Assembly: GCA_002438845.1 (NCBI GenBank)
Contig: DJRG01000024.1
Span: forward strand, 1 to 7,050
DNA length: 7,050 nucleotides
Reading direction: 5' to 3'
Source: Bacteroidales bacterium UBA6366
GTDB taxonomy: Bacteria > Bacteroidota > Bacteroidia > Bacteroidales > UBA932
Shown here: piece after piece, positions 1 to 5,118 of the stretch
Layout of the letters: each line of letters starts with the position of its first letter
Numbering within the stretch: the first letter of the stretch is position 1
The notes under the pieces: model-generated
What the model was told of the DNA's origin: nothing
The model's database searches: none
The model's input: only the letters and a program-made list of their open reading frames with translations
Translations under genes and position numbers: made by a program

Positions 1-2
1 CT

Positions 3-140
3 GACACCGGATGGACGATAACCCTCGGGCGCGGGCTTGACATCTATGAAAGGTTCGGCCGTTTCTCGCTGAGCCGGTCAAACCAGAGCTATCGCCGTTG
101 CAAGGACTTCAATGTGTCGATAATCAGGACTGACTGTTAA
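3..140 (+). CDS. C-terminal end of a protein with a MIT_C-like (phospholipase D-like) tail, partial
   Basis: The frame is open from the left edge to a TAA at 138-140 and gives 45 residues; the start lies outside the window. The peptide contains GWTITLGRGLDIYERFGRFS (residues 4-23), followed by a Q-x(4)-RRC stretch and a final beta-like stretch (NVSIIRT). This matches from memory the end of the MIT_C domain of eukaryotic MITD1, which has GW-x-I-x-(I/L)-GRGLD, then RFSLG and R-x-C at similar spacing. That domain has a phospholipase D-like fold; in MITD1 it binds membranes and lacks the usual PLD catalytic motif. What the rest of this protein does cannot be told. Its last 17 bp overlap the 3' end of the convergent methyltransferase gene. 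That the frame is a real coding tail is likely; the domain name is a family-level resemblance only. Confidence 0.62.
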   Translation, partial: DTGWTITLGRGLDIYERFGRFSLSRSNQSYRRCKDFNVSIIRTDC

Positions 141-1590
141 ATGGCTTGGATTCTGTGACAATCAGGTAGTTGTCTTCGTTGTAGGGCGTTTCGATCCTGG
201 CTCCGAAGATGTGGGCGTCATCGCCGGACTTGACTTTCAGGCGGGCTCTTAATTCATCGCTGGACATGGGAATATTCTTGGCCGAGACCTCCGAGTGTGG
301 GTAGCGTTTGCCGATGTCTTTGATTGAGGCCTTGTTCAGAGGCAGGGTCTCCTTGACGAAATAGACCTTCCCGAAATCCTTGAACTGTTTGATTTTTTCT
401 TCAATTTCTGTCTCTGACAACGGTTCGCCGATCGTGTAAAGATGTGTGAACCGAGCCAGTTTCACAAGTCCGAACCTCTCGCAGAGCGCGTTGAACGCTC
501 CGGCCTTGGTCAGCGACTTCCCCGGTTCGAAGATTATCCTCGCGAAGGTGGAGTCCGGCAGCGCCACCTTCGCCTCTGCGATCTCTTTGGACGTGAATGT
601 CAGAGTCTTGCCGTTCTCACGGCAGGTCAATGAATATCCTCCCTCATGCTCCCTGTCCAGCAGAATCAGGAGCTCCTTGCATTCCCCGCCGCTTGCCACA
701 ACATGCACCTCACGTACCCATTGGCCGTTCCAGCCTTGGCCGGAGGTCTTTTCAAGATATTCCTCGTACGTCCTGTTCAGCCTCTCCACAGCCATAGAAA
801 TGTCAGCCATAGGGGAGAGTTTGAGGAGGACGAACCGGCTGATCCTGAACAGTTCCGGCAGCATTTTCAGCACGTCCGGAGAACAATCCTCCAGAAGGAA
901 TACCTTCTTCCCGGCTGAATCCCTTCTCGCAGGGTCCATGAATATCACATCGGGTTTGAAGTCCCCGATCAAGTTTTCCAGAGAGTCCGCTGTCGCCTCC
1001 TGATTCTTTATGAATATATTCGTGACTCCCAATTCCTTGAAGTTGTGCCTTGCCGCCGCTGCCAATTCCGGATTCATCTCATTGTAAAGCACTTCGCCCG
1101 CCACTTCGCTGAACGCCCAGCAGTCCACCCCCAGCCCGCCTGTCAGGTCAGCGATCTTCCCGGCCTTTCTGGTTCCGGAGGTCACTTCGACAGGCTCAGT
1201 GACCGGATCGTTTTCGGTTGCTGTTGTTGTGGTCACTTCGACAGGCTCAGTGACCATTATCTTTTCTGTCGCTGAGCTTGTCGAAGCGCCCGAACCAACA
1301 TATTCATTAAGGATTCTTTGAACAATCAATGCCTTGTACCGCGCTGTGTCCGAAGAGCTGCACTGCTCCGCGCAAAGCGACGAAGGATAGACCAACCCAG
1401 TGCACGCCACCCATTCCGGCAGTTTCTTCCTCAGTCTTCTCCGCCCCTCAATTGTGTTGATCGCCAGCGATTTCGCATCCAATCCCGCCAGCCCCGGATC
1501 CCCCGGCACCGGCCACTCCCTCCGCGACATCACCAGCCGCACCGTGTCCGCCCCCTCGTTCTCAACTATTAATCTCTCAAAATTGTCCAT
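124..1590 (-). CDS. THUMP-like domain class I SAM-dependent methyltransferase
   Basis: The gene encodes 488 residues from ATG at 1590 to TGA at 124. An N-terminal helical region (about 1-98) precedes a Rossmann methyltransferase core. SAM-binding motif I is DLTGGLGVD (148-156), the acidic end of strand 2 is YNEMNPE (169-175), and motif IV is MDPARRD (218-224), a DPAR variant typical of this family rather than DPPY. LLKLSPMADI (255-264) follows. The C-terminal part (about 370-475), with SEVSAKNIPMSSDELRARL, matches the THUMP-like domain found in Bacteroidota proteins of this type. The substrate is unknown; RNA is the usual guess for THUMP-like proteins. Odd feature: residues about 99-142, just before motif I, are a low-complexity Thr/Ser/Val insert made of three palindromic repeat copies read in frame, including TEPVEVT twice. 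The core motifs are intact, so the protein is probably functional. The broken DUF1016 gene lies upstream on the same strand, 48 bp away. Confidence 0.9.
   Translation of the reverse strand: MDNFERLIVENEGADTVRLVMSRREWPVPGDPGLAGLDAKSLAINTIEGRRRLRKKLPEWVACTGLVYPSSLCAEQCSSSDTARYKALIVQRILNEYVGSGASTSSATEKIMVTEPVEVTTTTATENDPVTEPVEVTSGTRKAGKIADLTGGLGVDCWAFSEVAGEVLYNEMNPELAAAARHNFKELGVTNIFIKNQEATADSLENLIGDFKPDVIFMDPARRDSAGKKVFLLEDCSPDVLKMLPELFRISRFVLLKLSPMADISMAVERLNRTYEEYLEKTSGQGWNGQWVREVHVVASGGECKELLILLDREHEGGYSLTCRENGKTLTFTSKEIAEAKVALPDSTFARIIFEPGKSLTKAGAFNALCERFGLVKLARFTHLYTIGEPLSETEIEEKIKQFKDFGKVYFVKETLPLNKASIKDIGKRYPHSEVSAKNIPMSSDELRARLKVKSGDDAHIFGARIETPYNEDNYLIVTESKPFNSQS
1180..1204 (-). repeat. 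Palindromic repeat copy 1, inside the methyltransferase gene
   Basis: This 25-bp element has perfect 7-bp arms, GGTCACT and AGTGACC, around an 11-nt centre, TCGACAGGCTC. On the coding (minus) strand it reads in frame as the peptide TEPVEVT at residues 131-137. It is identical to the copy at 1231-1255 and, as reverse complement, to 4955-4979. No host duplication is visible at its edges. Confidence 0.85.
1231..1255 (-). repeat. Palindromic repeat copy 2, inside the methyltransferase gene
   Basis: This copy is identical over 25 bp to the one at 1180-1204, in the same orientation and the same reading frame (start-to-start spacing 51 bp, a multiple of three). It encodes TEPVEVT at residues 114-120. 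Thr-rich codons separate the two copies. Confidence 0.85.
1270..1288 (+). repeat. Diverged, inverted copy of the palindromic repeat
   Basis: The 19 bp have CGCT/AGCG arms around GAGCTTGTCGA. The centre differs from the other copies by one base (GAGCTTGTC against GAGCCTGTC) and runs in the opposite orientation. It is read on the coding strand as A-S-T-S-S-A-T (residues 102-108), so the reversed copy also keeps the frame open. It marks the upstream end of the insert in the methyltransferase. Confidence 0.7.
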
Positions 1591-1638
1591 ATTCTGTTAT
1601 TCGGGAAAAACTGTCGGAGTTTCTCTTGATTATTGATA

Positions 1639-2460
1639 TTACAAGAGTTTCTTCATCTCCTCCTCGTCCGGCAGAACTTCTCTCAGTTGTTCTTGTCTTG
1701 ACTTGAAGGTAGCAACGCCCAAAGGTCATAATAAAGTTCTTGAATTGTGGACTATCTCGTTCTCTACTACACGTTCGTCAATGTCCTCATCCCTTTCGCC
1801 CAATTGCTCGACATTGATGTAGTCCAGCAAGTATTCGTCTTTGAACATTTGTATTGCCTGAAATGCTCGCTTATAGTCTGGAATTGTCACCCCAAAGTTA
1901 TTCGGCATTTTGCCTTGATTATGATAGGCATCCTCGGAAATCTTTCTCTCCAGGGCATCAACGGATAGGTTGAGATCCGCACAAAGTTGGATGTAGAATT
2001 TTTGTTCTTCGGCATCTTTCACCTTTGTGATAATTATGAAATGATGAGTAAAACCTATACTCAAGAAAGCGATCCACGGGAAATTCGAGAAATCCGCCAG
2101 TTGTAACTGCCGAATTGTATTGTTTTTAGAATCAGTAACTTGTAATTCGCCAGTCGCAACTGGCGAATTTGCCTCAATCGACTCCCATTCTTCATAGAAA
2201 GCCCGCATCGACTTTAGATTTGATGGAGAGAATCCTCTCAGGCCAGGTATCTCACGACGTAATTGTTCACTGATTGTCGCAATAGCCCCCTTTCCCCAGA
2301 ACCCCTCTCGACTATTATAGGAAATGAACCGCCCGATGCCATAATACAAAGCCAGTTGCTCCTGATTCACACCTTTCAAGGCTTTCGCTTGGCTCTGTAA
2401 AATAGCGGTTTTTATCTGCTTGACAGCATCATTATATTGTGTGGAGAGTTTCTCTTTCAT
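1639..2460 (-). pseudogene. DUF1016/YhcG-family PDDEXK nuclease, catalytic core deleted and frameshifted
   Basis: The intact part runs from ATG at 2460 (a TTG at 2484 would add eight residues) to an in-frame TGA at 1726. It contains the DUF1016 N-terminal domain: LALYYGIGRFIS, FSPSNLKSMRAFYEEW, and then the conserved stretch LNLSVDALERKISEDAYHNQ and FKDEYLLDYINVEQLGERDE. Intact relatives continue after IVHN with a segment like IKNFIMTFG-(R/K), then the PDDEXK core with its P-D...E-x-K residues, and finish near 330-380 residues. Here NFIMTFGR lies in the +1 frame at 1738-1715, and the family's terminal segment, PLGVATFKSR through EEEMKKLL and a TAA at 1639, follows at once in the original frame. 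About 100 residues holding the active site are therefore missing, so the product can have no nuclease activity. The region is more AT-rich than its neighbours, which suggests acquisition by transfer. Confidence 0.88.
2144..2169. repeat. Perfect 11-bp hairpin inside the DUF1016 remnant
   Basis: The arms AATTCGCCAGT and ACTGGCGAATT enclose a 4-nt loop, CGCA. The hairpin lies in the poorly conserved linker that encodes SPVATGELQ, between the N-terminal helices and the conserved LQLADF segment, so it is not forced by a conserved protein motif. Confidence 0.75.
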
Positions 2461-2494
2461 ACGTACTAATATTATATTCGTCAACTACAGATAG

Positions 2495-2524
2495 CAAAGA
2501 TACACATTTTCAACATTCCCCAAG
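2495..2524 (-). promoter_or_regulatory. Promoter candidate for the DUF1016 gene
   Basis: Read on the minus strand, CTTG (2524-2521) is followed after 18 bp by TATCTTTG (2502-2495). This fits the Bacteroidota primary sigma consensus TTTG-N19-TAnnTTTG with one mismatch in the -33 box. It lies about 35 bp upstream of the ATG at 2460, which supports that start over the TTG at 2484. Confidence 0.55.
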
Positions 2525-2652
2525 CGTCATCGATGAGTTTCATGGCATTGGTCTTCTCAGTATAGATTCCTGAATATCACATGTATTAGGTTGCGCTTTT
2601 AACCAATTTGCTTGCCTTGATGTAAGCAATTGCATAGCATTAGAGCGCTGGT
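2525..2652. other. Stretch without a supported gene; a possible coding relic
   Basis: No open frame with a normal start covers this stretch. On the minus strand a short frame (2577-2481) reads GIYTEKTNAMKLIDDAWGML and then runs into the DUF1016 promoter. KTNAM-(K/R)-L-(I/L)-D resembles the first residues of YbaK-type aminoacyl-tRNA deacylases, but the match is too short to name a gene. Confidence 0.25.
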
Positions 2653-2683
2653 ATTGTTCTTCTAATCAATTGGTGTATCTTTA
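2653..2683 (+). promoter_or_regulatory. Promoter candidate for a short transcript
   Basis: ATTG (2653-2656), a 19-bp spacer and TATCTTTA (2676-2683) differ from TTTG-N19-TAnnTTTG at one base in each box, with exact spacing. A 15-bp palindrome (ATAACTT-G-AAGTTAT, 2692-2706) sits where transcription would begin, like an operator. No known gene lies downstream before the hairpin at 2871. Confidence 0.4.
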
Positions 2684-2689
2684 TGTGAA

Positions 2690-2900
2690 CTATAACTTGA
2701 AGTTATGGGTATTGAACTGCACGCAAAACCCAAACCTGACAGAACATTGGTTGAAAGATGGACAGACTATCAACAAATTCACTTATGATACATCCGTCGC
2801 GGAGGTTAAGTACAAATGATATGGAGTGGTCAATCACGTGAGTGCGATATAGGTGTTGCAATTGGGACTGACAGCAGGGTCAAGTGGCCCTGCTGTTTTG
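2690..2900 (+). ncRNA. Candidate small RNA or small-peptide transcript
   Basis: The interval is bounded by the promoter candidate at 2653-2683 and the terminator-like hairpin at 2871-2900, and would give an RNA of about 210 nt. The only ATG-started frame is 27 codons (2705-2788, MGIELHAKPK...), with no recognisable family. Another frame is open without an ATG and ends at the TGA at 2817-2819. I do not recognise a known RNA family. The case rests only on the two boundary signals. Confidence 0.25.
2871..2900 (+). terminator. Intrinsic terminator-like hairpin
   Basis: The 9-bp arms ACAGCAGGG (2871-2879) and CCCTGCTGT (2888-2896) enclose an 8-nt loop. A short T-run, TTTT, covers 2896-2899. The U-tract is weak, so termination would be partial at best. 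On the opposite strand no T-run follows. Confidence 0.5.
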
Positions 2901-2920
2901 ATTGTTGAGGTACATTTTTG

Positions 2921-3061
2921 CAAACCACGGGCACGCAAGAGTGGCTCTGGGACTGGTTAGAGGCCATAGTGTGTGGCTGACCCCCATATTCGGAGGGAGG
3001 GTCAGCCACAGTGTTCGCTGACTGAATGCTGTGGGAGGCATTTTAGTGTGCCCGTGGTTTG
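2921..3061. repeat. 141-bp coaxial imperfect palindrome
   Basis: The outer arms are 14 bp and perfect: CAAACCACGGGCAC (2921-2934) and its complement (3048-3061). The inner arms are 12 bp and perfect: TGTGGCTGACCC (2972-2983) and its complement (2999-3010). Both pairs share the same centre, base 2991, with exactly 37 bp between them on each side. The intervening 37-mers match weakly as inverted copies. It can fold into one long hairpin with a central stem and interrupted flanks. No transposase gene or target-site duplication is visible. Confidence 0.75.
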
Positions 3062-3132
3062 TGAGAGGTTGACATTCTTTACTGAAAATACCCAAACCTT
3101 TTGTGGCAGGTGTAAGATTGTCGTGCCCTGCA

Positions 3133-3163
3133 TTCGGGATGCCGAATAATTTGAGTAAATTTG
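3133..3163 (+). promoter_or_regulatory. Promoter of the phospho-sugar mutase gene
   Basis: TTCG (3133-3136), exactly 19 bp, then TAAATTTG (3156-3163): one mismatch from the Bacteroidota consensus. It lies about 63 bp before the ATG at 3227. A small inverted repeat, ATTCGG-GATG-CCGAAT (3132-3147), covers the -33 box and could be a regulator site. Confidence 0.6.
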
Positions 3164-3226
3164 TAAATTGTATGGTTTGACGGTCAATCCGTAAGGTAAA
3201 AGACAAGATAATAAAACAAGAATACT

Positions 3227-4891
3227 ATGGCACAGGATTACAACGAGAACGCCAGGAAATGGCTGGAAGGGGATTTCGATCAGGAGACCAAGATGAAGGT
3301 GCTTGAACTGCGGAACAATGATCCGGCGGGGTTCGAGGACGCGTTTTACAAGACTTTGGAGTTCGGAACCGGTGGTCTCAGGGGCATCATGGGAGTCGGG
3401 ACCAACAGGATGAACAAGTACACTGTGGGGATGGCGACCCAGGGACTGGCAAACTATATTCTTAAGAAGGTTTCCGGGGACGACATCCGCGTCTGCATTT
3501 CTTACGACAGCCGCAACAATTCAAAGCTGTTCGCGAAGATTGCCGCTGACATATTCAGTGCCAACGGATTGCATGTGTTCATCTTCGACAACCTGCGCCC
3601 TACTCCGGAACTGAGCTACTCCATCCGCAAGATGGGAGCCGTTGCAGGTGTGATGGTGACAGCCTCGCACAATCCTAAGGAATATAACGGGTACAAGGTC
3701 TATTGGTCTGATGGGGCGCAGATAGTCGCACCGGTGGATCAGGAGATCATCGACGAGGTCAACAAGATCACCGACCCGTCTCAGGTGATGTTTGAGAAGA
3801 AAGAGCATTGCGGTGAGGTCGAGTTGATGGGCAAGGCGATGGATGATGCTTACATCTCTGACATCCTTTCGCTTACCCTCAGCCCAGAGGCCAGAGAGAA
3901 GCACAAGGACTTGAAGATTGTATATACTCCGCTTCACGGAGCCGGTGTACGCATCGTTCCTGAGGCTCTCAAACGCCTTGGTTTCGAGAACATCATCCAT
4001 GTGCCAGATCAGGATGTCAGCGATGGTGACTTCCCGACAGTAGTCTCTCCGAATCCGGAGGAGCCGGCCGCTATGAAGATGGCTCTTGAGATGGCCGACA
4101 AGAAGGGCGCGGACATCGTGATGGCCTCCGATCCGGACGCTGACCGCCTTGGGATCGCTGTCCGTGACAACGATGGCAAGATGGTTCAGCTGAACGGCAA
4201 CCAGACTGGTTCCATCCTGACATATTACATCCTGACCCGTTGGAAGGAGCTCGGCAAACTGAATCCTACAAAGTACATCGCCAAGACCATCGTGACCACT
4301 GAACTGATTGCCGAGATCGGTCGCAGCTTTGGAGTGAAGTGCTATGACGTTCTGACCGGATTCAAGTACATCGAGGAAATCGTGCGCGAGAACGAGGGCA
4401 AGGGTGAGTTCATCTGCGGTGGCGAGGAAAGCTACGGCTTCAATGTCGGCGAGTTCGTGCGCGACAAGGACGCTCCTGTGGCCTGCATCATGGTCGCCGA
4501 GTGTGCCGCCTGGGCCGCTGAGCAGGGCCTGACTCTCTACCAGTTGCTCCAGAGAATCTATTCTGAATATGGCTACCGCAAGGAGTCGCTTGTGTCTCTG
4601 GTCCGCAAGGGCAAGAGCGGCGCGGAGGAGATCCAGAAGATCATGGCTGACCTGAGGCAGAACCCACCAGCAGAGATTGTCGGCTCGAAGGTCATCAAGG
4701 TCATCGACTACAACGAGCCGGAGAAGACCGGACTCCAGAAGTCCAACGTCCTCCAGTTCTTCAACGAGGCCGGTGACATCGTTTCCGTCCGTCCTTCCGG
4801 CACCGAGCCGAAGATCAAGTTCTACTTCGGAGCCAAAGGTCCTGACGCAGACGCGAAACTGAAGACCCTTGAGACTCAGTTCATCAGTTAG
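3227..4891 (+). CDS. pgm: Phospho-sugar mutase (phosphoglucomutase/phosphomannomutase)
   Basis: The 554-residue protein is a complete alpha-D-phosphohexomutase, which interconverts hexose 1- and 6-phosphates in the cytoplasm and so links glycolysis to cell-wall and polysaccharide precursors. The four landmarks occur in order. The phosphoserine loop is TASHNP (145-150, Ser147). The Mg-binding loop is DPDADR (302-307). The sugar-specificity loop is GEESYG (399-404), a form typical of glucose-phosphate mutases. The C-terminal phosphate-binding loop is RPSGTEPK (522-529). FGTGGLRG (46-53) near the start is typical of the long bacterial/PGM2-like branch that includes Bacillus PgcA. At 554 residues it is slightly shorter than the roughly 580 usual there, with no missing motif. 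The ATG at 3227 follows a good promoter; no Shine-Dalgarno is seen, as usual in Bacteroidota. It appears monocistronic, followed by a repeat array. Substrate preference (glucose or mannose) is inferred. Confidence 0.96.
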   Translation: MAQDYNENARKWLEGDFDQETKMKVLELRNNDPAGFEDAFYKTLEFGTGGLRGIMGVGTNRMNKYTVGMATQGLANYILKKVSGDDIRVCISYDSRNNSKLFAKIAADIFSANGLHVFIFDNLRPTPELSYSIRKMGAVAGVMVTASHNPKEYNGYKVYWSDGAQIVAPVDQEIIDEVNKITDPSQVMFEKKEHCGEVELMGKAMDDAYISDILSLTLSPEAREKHKDLKIVYTPLHGAGVRIVPEALKRLGFENIIHVPDQDVSDGDFPTVVSPNPEEPAAMKMALEMADKKGADIVMASDPDADRLGIAVRDNDGKMVQLNGNQTGSILTYYILTRWKELGKLNPTKYIAKTIVTTELIAEIGRSFGVKCYDVLTGFKYIEEIVRENEGKGEFICGGEESYGFNVGEFVRDKDAPVACIMVAECAAWAAEQGLTLYQLLQRIYSEYGYRKESLVSLVRKGKSGAEEIQKIMADLRQNPPAEIVGSKVIKVIDYNEPEKTGLQKSNVLQFFNEAGDIVSVRPSGTEPKIKFYFGAKGPDADAKLKTLETQFIS

Positions 4892-4910
4892 CGTTTTTTT
4901 CAGAAGACAA

Positions 4911-5015
4911 ACCATCCCGGTCACTGAGCCAGTCCCGGTCACTGAGCCAGTCCCGGTCACTGAGCCTGTCGAAGTGACCGGGATGGTCGAGGCCACTGAG
5001 CCTGTCGAAGTGACC
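4911..5015 (+). repeat. Array of palindromic repeats after the mutase gene
   Basis: Two 18-bp truncated units (CCCGGTCACTGAGCCAGT at 4916-4933 and 4934-4951) lead into a full 25-bp element (4955-4979), identical as reverse complement to the copies in the methyltransferase gene. A second full element with one mismatch (GGCC for GGTC) is at 4991-5015. All lie in the same orientation. The array's edge also forms a perfect 15-bp inverted repeat, ACCATCCCGGTCACT (4911-4925) with its complement at 4973-4987, so it could fold as a long stem 20 bp after the mutase stop and act as a 3'-end structure. A T-run at 4894-4900 precedes it with no stem of its own. The unit period of 18 bp keeps a reading frame open (VTEPVP repeats). 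Confidence 0.85.
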
Positions 5016-5049
5016 GGACTATCGGTTTTCGTTAGCTGCTGCGTATTTG

Positions 5050-5082
5050 TTTGATATTGAGGTGAATAGTAACTTGTCTTTG
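5050..5082 (+). promoter_or_regulatory. Weak promoter candidate for the acetyltransferase gene
   Basis: TTTG (5050-5053), 21 bp, then TGTCTTTG (5075-5082): a perfect -33 box and a -7 box with one mismatch, at slightly long spacing. It is 36 bp upstream of the ATG at 5119. Confidence 0.4.
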
Positions 5083-5118
5083 GTTAAGGCCAACTAAAGA
5101 TAATAATGTAAATGTCTA

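Noticed and set aside
446..1003. 185-codon plus-strand frame inside the methyltransferase gene
   Set aside because: It is the opposite strand of well-conserved methyltransferase codons, with no domain and no promoter.
1639..2460. Defence or restriction system around the DUF1016 gene
   Set aside because: The nuclease core is missing and no partner gene (methylase, helicase, toxin-antitoxin) is adjacent. The neighbouring methyltransferase is a THUMP-like housekeeping type, not a DNA modification enzyme by its motifs.
2567..2819. Frame without ATG ending ...TSVAEVKYK at 2819
   Set aside because: About 80 codons are open, but the start would have to be GTG or TTG, the sequence is rich in Cys/Trp/Tyr with no family match, and it crosses a promoter candidate. 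It may be a relic but is not supportable as a gene.
2921..3061. Integron attC site or CRISPR-like repeat
   Set aside because: No R-box consensus (GTTRRRY) at the arm ends, no integrase, and no array of equal repeats with spacers.
4892..4925. Intrinsic terminator at the T-run right after the mutase stop
   Set aside because: The seven T's at 4894-4900 are not preceded by a stem, and the strong stem that follows is not followed by T's.
3521..4996. Long open frame of 491 codons on the minus strand opposite the mutase gene
   Set aside because: It lies antisense to a gene with all catalytic motifs. Its Leu/Val/Asp-rich product has no recognisable domain, and it begins inside the repeat array. It is open because of the codon bias of the real gene.
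4869..5054. Small plus-strand frame encoding VTEPVP/VTEPVEVT repeats
   Set aside because: It starts within the 3' end of the mutase gene in another frame and owes its openness to the repeat period of 18 bp. There is no promoter or conserved domain.
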